Positions 30,861 to 41,326 of a stretch of 64,000 nt of DNA are shown in pieces; the stretch's first letter is position 1; each line of letters starts with the position of its first letter. The notes under the pieces were generated by a model. It was not told the DNA's origin, ran no database searches, and worked only from the letters and a program-made list of their open reading frames with translations. The DNA comes from Planctomycetota bacterium (lineage in GTDB: Bacteria; Planctomycetota; UBA1135; GCA-002686595), in NCBI GenBank assembly GCA_016709875.1, contig JADJLZ010000001.1:372001-436000 (forward strand), read 5' to 3'. A program made the translations under genes and the position numbers.

Positions 30861-32538
30861 TCACCACACGACCCGCAGGCCGTTGGAGACGTTGTCGGGG
30901 GCCGCGGTGCAGCTGTTGGGATCGCGGTACCAGGCCTGGTAGTAGCGCACCGAGCCGGGGAAGAGCGGATCGCCGAGTTGCGCCGAGCGCTGTGTGATCG
31001 AGAGGTCGCCGACTCGTGGCGCTTGCGCGGTGCTGAAGAAGGCTGTGCCGACGTACATGCGCCGCATCTGCCCCCAGGCACAGGATTCCGCCGCCGAGCC
31101 AGCGCGGGTAGGGTATCTCGCTCGACTGGAGGAAGATCGTCGTCGCGCCAAAGGGCTCGCTTGACGAACTCAGCACGAGCGTGTCGGGCACCGTCGTCCC
31201 CGAGGCCGAGAGCAGCGCGCCAGCCGGGGCCGCGGAGTTCCCGCAGCCGTGCAGGCTGGAGCCGAAGTTGTTGCAGGGGCAGTAGGCGAAGGTGCCGTCG
31301 CCAAAGCACATCGGATCGATCGTGTGCGTGCATGCGCCGTACCAGCGCGCCACGTGCGGGGAGAAGAGGTTGCCTCCGACGAGGCTAAAGCCTCCGACCA
31401 CCCAGAGCGCCGGGCCGCCGCCCTGGCCGTCGTCGTAGGATTCCATGCCTGCGAACAGGGCTCCCGAAGCTCCGCAGGAGGTGCGCTGAAGTCCGTCCCA
31501 GCGGGTGAGCCCTACCGTCCCCGGAGGACCGCCAAGCGAGTACGAGTAGAGCGCCGGCCCTGTTCCGTCGTCGTGGACGAGTTGAGGGCCTCCGTCAGCC
31601 TGCGGACTGGCCGGGATGCCGGGCAGGGCCTCCCAGTTCAAGCCGTTCCACTTGGCAAAGCCGTTGGCAGCGACGCTACCGACCATCGAAAACGACCGCA
31701 AATGAAAAGGCCTGAACCAGTGCCATCATCGAATTCAGCCAACTGGCCTACGGTGCTCCCCGGCTGCCCGTTCATCGTGAAGTCCCCGCCAACTTTGGTC
31801 CACACTATTCCATTCCAACGCCAGACAGAACCCACGTTTCCGGTCCCCGATGGAAACGCAACAGATGCGTAGAGTTCGGCGCCGGATCCGTCATCGAAGG
31901 CGCAGAGCTCATTCACCCGTGCTGAGCCTGGAAATCCGCCCCCAACGCCGCTCCATGTAGAACCGTTCCAGCGGACAATTCCTGGAGAATTTTGGAAGAC
32001 GCCCATTGTTGGATGGCCAGTCACGTAAAGTTGCGGGCCTGATCCATCGTCATAGGCCATCATGTACACAGCGTGCTCATTCTGGTTCGAGCTCGGGAAC
32101 CCGATATTGACCCAGGTGTTCGTTCCAGCCCGCATCATTGCGAGGTGGCTCATGGCCCCACCCGTCCACAGGGAGTGCGTGAAGTACCCGCTGGCGTAGA
32201 GGGCCGGTCCTTGGCCGTCGTCGTAGCCGCAGATCTTGGTGACGTAGTCGTCGAAGTACGCTTGGTCGACAAAGGCCCACGTAGAACCCGTCCAGCGATA
32301 GATCCAGTTTTCCCTGGTCGCGAACAGTTGGGGCCCGTCCCCATATCGTACTGGCGATGGCCGTCCCCGATCCCCCAAGAGGAGGGATCCCCGCCGCTGA
32401 CCAGTGCATGCACTGTGCGCTCCCGGTGTGCGCGGTGAGCGCAAGGACTGTCGAGATGACCAGAGCTACGCGCCAAGCGGAGAACTTGCGCGTGATCATC
32501 GCTGCCATCCGAGCTGAGAGCCAGTTGGAACGCGTCAT
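30861..32538 (-). pseudogene. Secreted beta-propeller-like protein, tandem copy D (frameshifted)
   Basis: This copy holds two long in-frame stretches: one from DGPQLFATRENWIYRWTG through GRFRWS, and one from SMVGSVAANGFAKWNGLNW to GGGILCLG. These are separated by shifts near 32340-32420 (signal peptide end), 31700 and 31070. Its central region (CAFDDGSGAELYASVAFPSG, VWTKVGGDFTMNGQPG) is clearly different from copies A, B and E, while its ends are near-identical to them. The C7 run seen in copy A is C5 here, which breaks the C-terminal domain. Confidence 0.8.
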
Positions 32539-32694
32539 TGGTAGATCCTCACTCCACACATGGTGTCACCAACAATCAGCTGCGGGACCGTAGCCGTACC
32601 GCTCGCAGTCCAACGCAGCGTGCGGACTTGGGCGCGCCTGCGCAGCTCGCTCACACGTTCAGGTCTGGATCTGATCGTCACTCCTCCCACTTGC

Positions 32695-34375
32695 TCACCA
32701 CACGACCCGCAGGCCGTTGGAGACGTTGTCGGGGGCCGCGGTGCAGCTGTTGGGATCGCGGTACCAGGCCTGGTAGTAGCGCACCGAGCCGGGGGAAGAG
32801 CGGATCGCCGAGTTGCGCCGAGCGCTGTGTGATCGAGAGGTCGCCGACTCGTGGCGCTTGCGCGGTGCTGAAGAAGGCTGTGCCGACGTACATGCGCCGC
32901 ATCTGCCCCCCCAGGCACAGGATTCCGCCGCCGAGCCAGCGCGGGTAGGGTATCTCGCTCGACTGGAGGAAGATCGTCGTCGCGCCAAAGGGCTCGCTTG
33001 ACGAACTCAGCACGAGCGTGTCGGGCACCGTCGTCCCCGAGGCCGAGAGCAGCGCGCCAGCCGGGGCCGCGGAGTTCCCGCAGCCGTGCAGGCTGGAGCC
33101 GAAGTTGTTGCAGGGGCAGTAGGCAAAGGTGCCGTCGCCAAAGCACATCGGATCGATCGTGTGCGTGCATGCGCCGTACCAGCGCGCCACGTGCGGGGAG
33201 AAGAGGTTGCCTCCGACGAGGCTAAAGCCTCCGACCGCCCAGAGCGCCGGGCCGCCGCCCTGGCCGTCGTCGTAGGATTCCTGCATGCGAACAGGGCTCC
33301 CGAAGCGGCTCCGCAGGGGGTCCGCTGATGTCCGTCCCAGCGGGTCAGACCCCTCACGTCCCCGGAGGGCCGCCAAGCGAATACGAATAGAACGCGGGTC
33401 CTGTTCCATCGTCGTGGGAGTGAGCAAGGGCCTCCGATCAGCCTGCGGAGCTGGCCGGGATGCCGGGCAAGGCCTCCCAGTTCAGGCCGTTCCAGCTTGG
33501 CAAATCCGTTGGCAGCGACACTACCGACCAGCGAAAACGACCGCAAATGAAAGCCCTGAACCAGTGCCATCAGTCGAATTCCTCCAACTGGCCTAGCAGT
33601 GCCCCCGGCTGCCCGTTCATCGTGAAGTCCCCGCCAACCTGGGTCCATCAATTTCCATTCCAACGCCAGACAGAAGAGACGTACCCGGCCCCGACGGGAA
33701 GGCAGCAGATGCGTAGAGTTCGGCGCCGGATCCGTCATCGAAGGCGCAGGAGCTAATTCACCCGCGCGGCGCCTGGGATCCGCCACCAACACCACTCCAT
33801 ACAGAACCGTTCCAGCGGACAATTCCTGGAGAATTCTGGAAGACGCCCATTGTTGGATCGCCAGTCACGTAGAGTTGCGGGCCTGATCCATCGTCGAAGG
33901 CCATCATGTCCACGGCGTGCTCATTCTGGTTCGAGCTCGGGAACCCGATATTGACCCAGGTGTTCGTTCCAGCCCGCATCATTGCGAGGTGGCTCATGGC
34001 CCCACCCGTCCACAGGAGTGCGTGAAGTACCCGCCGGCGTAGAGGGCGGTCCCTGGCCGTCGTCGTAGCCGCAGATCTTGGTGACGTAGGTCGTCGAAAT
34101 ACGCTTGGTCGACAAAAGCCCACGTAGAACCCGTCCAGCGATAGATCCAGTGCTCCACGGTCACGAACAGTTGGGGCCCGTCCCCATGTCGTGCTTGGCG
34201 ATGGCCGTCCCCGATCCCCAGAGAGGAGGGATCCCCGCCTGACCAGTGCATGCACTGTGCGCTCCCGGTGTGCGCGGTGAGCGCAAGGAGCGGCCGACCA
34301 GAGCCACGCGCCAAGCGGAGAACTGCGCGTGATCATGGCTGCCATCCCAGCTGAGAACCAGTTGGAACGCGTCAT
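32695..34375 (-). pseudogene. Secreted beta-propeller-like protein, tandem copy C (multiple frameshifts)
   Basis: Homology to copy A runs the full length, but the frame changes repeatedly. Breaks occur in the signal peptide (34280-34320), near 34020-34090, near 33770, around 33430-33600 and near 32790. In-frame islands include GTNTWVNIGFPSSNQNEHAVDMMAF and GGILCLGGQMRRMYVG. The middle part resembles copy D (segments encoding FTMNGQPG, SLVGSVAANGFAK) more than copies A, B or E. Many differences are single-base changes in G or C runs. No complete product is expected as written. Confidence 0.8.
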
Positions 34376-34531
34376 TGGTAGATCCTCACTCCACACATGG
34401 TGTCACCAACAATCAGCTGCGGGACCGTAGCCGTACCGCTCGCAGTCCAACGCAGCGTGCGGACTTGGGCGCGCCTGCGCAGCTCGCTCACACGTTCAGG
34501 TCTGGATCTGATCGTCACTCCTCCCACTTGC

Positions 34532-36205
34532 TCACCACACGACCCGCAGGCCGTTGGAGACGTTGTCGGGGCCGCGGTGCAGCTGTTGGGATCGCGGTAC
34601 CAGGCCTGGTAGTAGCGCACCGAGCCGGGAAGAGCGGATCGCCGAGTTGCGCCGAGCGCTGTGTGATCGAGAGGTCGCCGACTCGTGGCGCTTGCGCGGT
34701 GCTGAAGAAGGCTGTGCCGACGTATGCGCCGCATCTGCCCCCAGGCACAGGATTCCGCCGCCGAGCCAGCGCGGGTAGGGAATCTCGCTCGACTGGAGGA
34801 AGATCGTCGTCGCGCCAAAGGGCTCGGAGGACGAGCTCAGCACGAGCGTGTCGGGCACCGTCGTGCCCGAGGCGGAGAGCAGCGCGCCAGCGGGGGCCGC
34901 GGAGTTCCCGCAGCCGTGCAGGCTGGAGCCGAAGTTGCTGCAGGGGCAGAAGGCAAACGTGCCGTCGCCAAAGCACATCGGATCGATCGTGTGTTGGCAT
35001 GCGCCGTACCAGCGCGCCACGTGCGGGGAATAGAGGTTGCCTCCGACGAGGCTGCCCGACCCGACCGCCCAGAGTGCTGGGCCGCCGCCCTGGCCGTCGT
35101 CGAAGGACTCGAATGAGGAGGCGGCGCCAGCGGATCCGCATGGGGTCCGCTGATGCCCGTCCCAGCGGGTCAGACCGCTCACTGCGGGTGGGCCGCCAAG
35201 GCAATACGAATACAACGCGGGTCCCGTTCCATCGTCGTGAGTGAGCAAGGCGCCAATGATCGCCTGGGGAGCCGACGGGACGCCGGGCAATGCCTCCCAC
35301 AGGGTGCCATCCCAGCTTGCAATTCCGTTCGCGGACACACTACCTGCGAGCGAGAATATGCCGCACACGTACAGCCTTGGTCCATTTCCTGAGTCGAAGA
35401 CCTCCATCTGACCTAGTACTGCGCCTGCAGGTCCACTCACTGTGAAGTCTCCGCCGACCTGCGACCATGAATTGACATTCCAGCGCCAGACTGAAGAGAT
35501 GAACCCGGCGCCGAACGGGAAGGCCGCCGTAGCATAGAGCTTGGCGCCTGATCCGTCGTCGAACACCTGGAGAAAGCCGACCCTCGCGGCGCCTGGGATC
35601 CCTCCACCCACACCACTCCATACAGAACCGTTCCAGCGGACAATTCCTGGGGAATTCTGGAACACGCCCATGGTGGGATCGCCGGTCACATAGAGCTGCG
35701 GGCCCGATCCATCGTCGAACACCTTCATGTCCACGGCGTGCTCATTCTGGTTCGAGCTCGGGAACCCGATATTGACCCAGGTGTTCGTTCCAGCCCGCAT
35801 CATCGCGAGGTGGCTCATGGCCCCACCCGTCCACAAGGAGTGCGTAAAATAACCGCCGGCGTAGAGAGCTGGTCCCTGGCCGTCGTCGTAGCCGCACATT
35901 GTGGTCACCAGGTCGTCGAAATACGCCTGGTCGACAAAAGCCCACGTAGAACCCGTCCAGCGATAGATCCAGTGCTCCACGGTCACGAACAGTTGGGGCC
36001 CCGTTCCCATGTCGTAGACGCTAGAGGCATTGGAATCCCCAGCAGAAGTTGGGAATCCAGCCGCCTCCCAATGCATGCATTGCGCCCTTGCGGTGTGCGT
36101 GATGAGCGCGACAGCGGCCAGCCCCAGCACACCTCTGAGCCAAGCGGCGGATCTGCGTGTGATTGTGCCCGTCATCCCACTCGAGAACGTGCTCAGGTAC
36201 GTCAT
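34532..36205 (-). pseudogene. Secreted beta-propeller-like protein, tandem copy B (3' frameshifts)
   Basis: The frame is intact from ATG 36205 through the propeller region and into the C-terminal domain as far as GGGILCLG. It then changes frame near 34735 and partly recovers at DNVSNGLRVVW. Relative to copy A there are small deletions (a C7 run is C5, CGTACATG is CGTATG, and a G4 run is G3). The signal peptide differs from all other copies (WLRGVLGLAAVALITHTARA), as does the segment after it (AAGFPTSAGDSNASSVYD), so copy B is a distinct lineage at its 5' end. The middle (GFLQVFDDGSGAKLYATAAFPFG) matches copy A. The damage may be real decay or unpolished sequence. Confidence 0.8.
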
Positions 36206-36361
36206 TGGTAGATCCTCACTCCACACATGGTGTCACCAACAATCAGCTGCGGGACCGTAGCCGTACCGTTCGCAGTCGCAAGGCAGCCTGCGGGCTTGAG
36301 CGCCCTGCGCAGCTCGTTCACACGTTCACGTCTGGATGTGATCGTCACTCCTCCCACTTGC

Positions 36362-38044
36362 TCACCACACGACCCGCAGGCCATTGGAGACGTTGTCGGG
36401 GGCCGCGGTGCAGCTGTTTGGATCGCGGTACCAGGCCTGGTAGTAGCGCACCGAGCCGGGGAAGAGCGGATCGCCGAGCTGGGCCGAGCGCTGCGTGATC
36501 GAGAGGTCGCCGACTCGTGGCGCTTGCGCGGTGCTGAAGAAGGCCGTGCCGACGTACATGCGCCGCATCTGCCCCCCCAGGCACAGGATTCCGCCGCCGA
36601 GCCAGCGCGGGTAGGGAATCTCGCTCGACTGGAGGAAGATCGTCGTCGCGCCAAAGGGCTCGGAGGACGAGCTCAGCACGAGCGTGTCGGGCACCGTCGT
36701 GCCCGAGGCGGAGAGCAGCGCGCCAGCGGGGGCCGCGGAGTTCCCGCAGCCGTGCAGGCTGGAGCCGAAGTTGTTGCAGGGGCAGTAGGCGAAGGTGCCG
36801 TCGCCAAAGCACATCGGATCGATCGTGTGCGTGCATGCGCCGTACCAGCGCGCCACGTGCGGGGAGAAGAGGTTGCCTCCGACGAGGCTAAAGCCTCCGA
36901 CCACCCAGAGCGCCGGGCCGCCGCCCTGGCCGTCGTCGTAGGATTCCATGCCTGCGAACAGGGCTCCCGAAGCTCCGCAAGAGGTGCGCTGATGTCCGTC
37001 CCAGCGGCTGAGCCCGAGAGTAGCCGGTGGGCCACTATTAGAGAACGAATACAGAGCGGGTCCCGTTCCATCGTCGTGAGTGAGCAAGGCGCCAATGATC
37101 GCCTGGGGAGCCGACGGGACGCCGGGCAATGCCTCCCACTGGGTGCCATCCCAGCTTGCAATTCCGTTCGCGGACACACTACCTGCGAGCGAGAATCTGC
37201 CGCACACGTACAGCCTTGGTCCACTTCCTGAGTCGAAGACCTCCATCTGGCCTAGTACTGCGCCTGCAGGTCCACTCACTGTGAAGTCTCCGCCGACCTG
37301 CGACCATGAATTGACATTCCAGCGCCAGACTGAAGAGATGAACCCGGCGCCGAACGGGAAGGCCGCCGTAGTATAGAGCTTGGCGCCCGATCCGTCGTCG
37401 AACACCCGCAGGAAGCCGACCCTGGCGGCGCCAGGGATACCTCCACCCACACCGCTCCACGTAGAACCATTCCAGCGGACAATTCCTGGCGAGTTCTGGA
37501 ACACACCCATCGTGGGATAGCCGGTCACATAGAGTTGCGGGCCTGATCCATCGTCGAACACCTTCATGTCCACGGCGAGCTCATTCTGGTCCGAGCTCGG
37601 GTAGCCGATATTGACCCAATCATTGGTTCCGGCTCGCTGCATCGCGAGGTGGCTCATGGACCCGCCCGTCCACAGCGAGTGCGTGAAGTACCCGCTTGCA
37701 TAGAGAGCTGGTCCCTGGCCGTCGTCGTAGCCGCACATCGTGGTGACGTAGTCGTCGAAGTACGCTTGGTCGACAAAGGCCCAGGTGGAACCGGTCCAGC
37801 GATAGATCCAGTTGTCTACGCTCGCGAACAGTTGGGGGCCCGTCCCCATATCGTACTTGGCGATGGCCGTCCCCGATCCCCCAAGAGGAGGGATCCCCGC
37901 CGCTGACCAGTGCATGCACTGTGCGCTCCCGGTGTGCGCGGTGAGCGCAAGGACTGTCGAGATGACCAGAGCTACGCGCCAAGCGGAGAACTTGCGCGTG
38001 ATCATCGCTGCCATCCGAGCTGAGAGCCAGTTGGAACGCGTCAT
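36362..38044 (-). CDS. Secreted beta-propeller-like protein, tandem copy A (intact)
   Basis: This 560-aa copy is the only unbroken one. A signal peptide (about residues 11-41, ending LALTAHTGSA before QCMHW) is followed by about seven degenerate repeats built on (F/Y)DDGxGPxLYxxG. Examples are YDDGQGPALYASG, FDDGSGPQLYVTG, FDSGSGPRLYVCG and HDDGTGPALYSF, alternating with VRWNGSTWSGVGGG-type strands, consistent with a Kelch-like propeller. The last 155 residues form a separate domain (CPCNNFGSSLHGCGNS to the end YYQAWYRDPNSC...NGLRVVW) that I associate with planctomycete secreted proteins. The ATG at 38044 has a GAGG element 9 bp upstream and overlaps the upstream gene's end. Function unknown; surface or extracellular location inferred. 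Confidence 0.85.
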   Translation of the reverse strand: MTRSNWLSARMAAMITRKFSAWRVALVISTVLALTAHTGSAQCMHWSAAGIPPLGGSGTAIAKYDMGTGPQLFASVDNWIYRWTGSTWAFVDQAYFDDYVTTMCGYDDGQGPALYASGYFTHSLWTGGSMSHLAMQRAGTNDWVNIGYPSSDQNELAVDMKVFDDGSGPQLYVTGYPTMGVFQNSPGIVRWNGSTWSGVGGGIPGAARVGFLRVFDDGSGAKLYTTAAFPFGAGFISSVWRWNVNSWSQVGGDFTVSGPAGAVLGQMEVFDSGSGPRLYVCGRFSLAGSVSANGIASWDGTQWEALPGVPSAPQAIIGALLTHDDGTGPALYSFSNSGPPATLGLSRWDGHQRTSCGASGALFAGMESYDDGQGGGPALWVVGGFSLVGGNLFSPHVARWYGACTHTIDPMCFGDGTFAYCPCNNFGSSLHGCGNSAAPAGALLSASGTTVPDTLVLSSSSEPFGATTIFLQSSEIPYPRWLGGGILCLGGQMRRMYVGTAFFSTAQAPRVGDLSITQRSAQLGDPLFPGSVRYYQAWYRDPNSCTAAPDNVSNGLRVVW

Positions 38045-41000
38045 TGGTAGATCCTCACTCCGCACATTGTATCGCCGACGATCAGTTGCTGGACCGTACT
38101 CGAACCGCTCATGACTGACCGGACCGAAAGACCGAGAGCAAGCCCAGGAGTATCCAAGACTTCGCTCAGTATCGGCATTTCTGGGTGGGTGAGATCGAAC
38201 ACCCCCACACCGGTTCTCCCGAGCGCGCAGTACAGGTAGTTGCCCACGATCTCCATATCGATGCACCCGGCCGCCTGACCATCGTATGGGTCTACTGGAC
38301 AGGGGATCGTGGCCTTGGCATAGAGAAAGTCCTGATCAACGCCGCCAAAGGCCGCGTTGAGGTAGGGTGTGTTTGCCGGCGGCGCAGGCAGCAGAGCGGT
38401 CCCGGAGACGTCGAATACGTAGAGCCGCCCGAGGATGTCGCCGACGTATGCGTAGGTCTTTCTACCCACCGTCTTCGTCTTGACCGTGAAGGCGTTGCCG
38501 GGCTGGGGAGCCGTGGGTGGAGTGATGCCCGGCGACGGCGTTCCAAGGGCGATGCGAAGTACCTTTGGCTTCCTGAACAGCACGGAATCTCCTGTGTTCG
38601 TAACGTCAACCAGAGTCAGCATCGGGAGGTTTGCGTAGGCTCCCCACTTGCAGGACGCGTACTGGGCTCTGTTGGAAGGGGGGACGGCACTCGGGTCGTT
38701 GTCGCTGGCCACAAACCCGCTTGCAATCGCCAGCACCCACATGGGCGCGCCGCCAGAGTCATGCGTTAAATAGAGATCCGTCCGGTCGGTTGGCAATTGG
38801 TGCTCGCCAGCAACATAGTGTCCATTGCAATTGAGAATCGGCCTGCACCCATATCCATCCTGTGACGGATTTGCGGCATCCGCGTCGAGATTCCACTCAA
38901 GTTCTTGGTGAGTCAGGACAGCCTTTCCGTTGAGCCCATTCAGCATCTCCCCAAGCCCGTTGTGTGGAAGCACGTGGCAACTCGCCGCAGCCGCGTTCAT
39001 CAGGTCTTCTGTGCGGAACGCCGTCACTCCGTGCGAGGTCCCCGAGCGCGAGAGGTAGACGGCAGTCGGCAGACCGTTCTTCAATCGCGGATCCGCGACC
39101 GACTGCAATCGATCGTCGGTTGGTGAGCTCAGCTCTGCCGGGGCGTAGAAATTGCCAAGTGAGCACCCCGCTCGCCGGTTCCACGGGGTCCTCGAAACGC
39201 CAGCTCTTCGCCTGCATCCATGGACCATTCGGCGGCGCAAGCGGCGGCGTTGGAAGCGTCAACCGAATCAAGTGCCACCCGACCCTGGGCATCGCGCGTT
39301 TCTGCAGGTTCCACTTCGGATCGCCGTTCGAGTCGCACCAATTTGCGAAATTCGAATCGCAGTCCAGAATCGTCGGACAACCTGCCCCGCTCGGGTCGTG
39401 CCGGTCGAGGAGCTGGCGCCCCGCGAGGAAGTACTCGTTGTTCGGGTTCGCCGGATCGATCCAGTGCGCTTCGTCCAGGAGACTGGCCTCGTACAGGCCG
39501 GGGTCCTGCGGTCGCACAGCATGCACTGAGTAGTCGGGACAGTTCGGAGCAAAGGGCGTCCGACCTACGCAAGGGGAGTTGACGGTCTGTGCAACTGGCG
39601 TGACCGTGCTCGAGATCGGATCGACGTAGACCATCTTCTCCGCTGCGAGCGTGGCATCGAGCGGGTACTCCGCCGAGAAGAGCACCACCCCAGGGTTGAC
39701 GGTGGACACCACGCTGTCCTGGGCGTGGAAGGCACTTCCTCGCCAGGGGGAGCCTGTTGCCGTCGACACAGAACCGGACCCGACCGGAAGGTTGAAGATG
39801 TCCGTTGCGAAGAGCTCGGAGTTGCTGAAGAGGCTGTTGGTGGTTCCCCCGGACTGCTCACGCAGCACGACGTTGTTCCAGAGCGCATCCTCCGAGTAGG
39901 GCTGGATCGCGCGCAGGGTGAGACTGCTCCCCGCCACACCGAAGTCGTGATCGTAGATCCAAAGGCCGGTCGGATACGTGCTGTCCAATGGCGGTGCATC
40001 GGGATCGAGCTCTCCAAATCCCAGGCAGATGGTGTTCCACGTGCTGTTCGGCTTTCGCGGCGCGAGCGCGTCCTGGCTCTTGCCGTCGTCTCCGGCTGGA
40101 GCGACGACCACGCAGACCTTGTCGCCGCTGTTGCGGATGGCCGCGATCTTGTTTGGGTAGCCGAGGACGTGCCCGGCCGAGGGATTTCCCAGCGAGATGA
40201 CATTGCACTGCAGCGGATTCGCCGCGAGGTTCGGGATCTCGAGCACCTCGCCGTAGTTCAGCGCGCCGTAGAGCACCGCCTTCTGCGTCGGGGGCGTGCC
40301 AACCCGCACGATCGCGAGATCGCGGACATGTTCGGGCGAGGCGCCCCCGCACAGACCCGGCGTCCAGATCTGCGTGCGCGCGAGCGACCAACTTCCGGCG
40401 CTGCCGGCGAGATCGACGCGCCAGATCCCGCCCTTTCCCATCCCCACGTAGACGGAGTCGTCGTCTCCCGGATCCGCTGCCAGCGAGGTGCCGACCTGGA
40501 CCGGATTGGGGGCCGTCGCGAAGTCGAAGGGCATGCTCCCGATCGGAACCGGAGTGGCGCCGCCGAGGTCGTACGCGCGCAGCTCGGTCACGTCGCCGAC
40601 GCTCGACTGGTCGCTGCGCGAACCGAAGAGCGCGAACAAGATCGGTGGGTTGTGGTGCTCGAGGATTTCCACGTCGACGCAGCGCTTGCGTTCGAAGTAG
40701 CCAAACTCGATCGGGGCCTCGACCTGGAGCTCGTGGTAGTTCGAGCACGAGCCGGGATTCTGGGCGTTGAACAAGCTCGGGCAGAGCTCCAGGCGCCACA
40801 CACCCGTGGCTCCGCCCGCGATGTAGAGGTAGTCCTGCGCCGGGCTCAGCTGGTGGTAGTAGCGCAGCGCGAGTGGCTGGCATTCGCGCATCGAGAATTC
40901 GTCGATCTGCACATTCTGGATCGGCGGCACCTGCGTGAGATGCAGCAGGTCGACGAAGGAGATCGTGGACCCGCGCGCGACGAAGGCTCGCGATCCGTCG

Positions 41001-41138
41001 GGGGTCACCTCGAGCCCCAGTTGCTCACCGGGCGTGTACCAGGACACGAGCGTGTGCAGCGGTGCCTGCGCACGGGCGAGCGGAGCGAGCACGCAAAGAG
41101 AGAGAGAGAGAGAGAGAAATTCCAGCGCGAGCGAGCAT
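38041..41138 (-). pseudogene. Secreted LVIVD-like repeat protein; out of frame at a (CT)10 tract and near 39160
   Basis: A single large gene of about 1030 codons is split over three frames. The ATG at 41138, with AAGGAG seven bases upstream, encodes MLARAG followed by an LS-repeat from a (CT)10 tract. The rest of the signal peptide (VLAPLARAQA) and about 640 residues lie in the next frame. Near 39140-39190 the frame shifts again, into the part ending QLIVGDTMCGVRIYQ. The body has LVIVD-like propeller motifs (YLYIAGGATGVWRLEL, YCALGRTGVGVFDLTHPEMPILSEVLDTPG). It directly precedes copy A of the tandem array, and its 3' end is duplicated in every array spacer. One added CT unit would restore the signal peptide; the second shift needs one base removed. 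Confidence 0.75.
41097..41116 (-). repeat. (CT)10 simple sequence repeat inside a signal-peptide coding region
   Basis: Ten AG units on the plus strand read as (CT)10 on the coding strand, encoding alternating Ser and Leu in the hydrophobic core of the signal peptide. With ten units the ATG at 41138 is out of frame with the protein; eleven or eight units put it in frame. Confidence 0.9.
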
Positions 41139-41326
41139 CACGTTTCTCCTTCCAAGGTCCGCGGGAGGACGCGGACCGGGGCTGCCGCACCACGCCGAGC
41201 GCGTGGCAGGACCCTTCTGACCCTACCACGATGCGCCATGAGCGCAAGGTCAGGGCGACGAATGTCTCTGGGTTCCGCGGGGCCCGAGGCGAGCTCCCAG
41301 GACCGCCTCCGCGAGCTCGACTGCGC

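Larger units (their letters stand above)
29027..38044 (-). repeat. Tandem array of five ~1.83-kb gene units
   Basis: Five direct repeats begin (by start codon) at 38044, 36205, 34375, 32538 and 30704, spaced 1839, 1830, 1837 and 1834 bp. Each unit holds one secreted-protein gene plus about 155 bp between copies (36206-36361, 34376-34531, 32539-32694, 30705-30860). Those spacers still encode a remnant of the 3' end of the upstream gene (PQLIVGDTMCGVRIYQ). Base composition is visibly less GC-rich than in neighbouring genes. Only the first copy (A) has an unbroken frame. Copies differ by short indels, many in G or C runs. Confidence 0.95.

Noticed and set aside
29027..38044. CRISPR array
   Set aside because: The repeats are 1.83-kb gene units, not short repeats with unique spacers; no cas genes are nearby.
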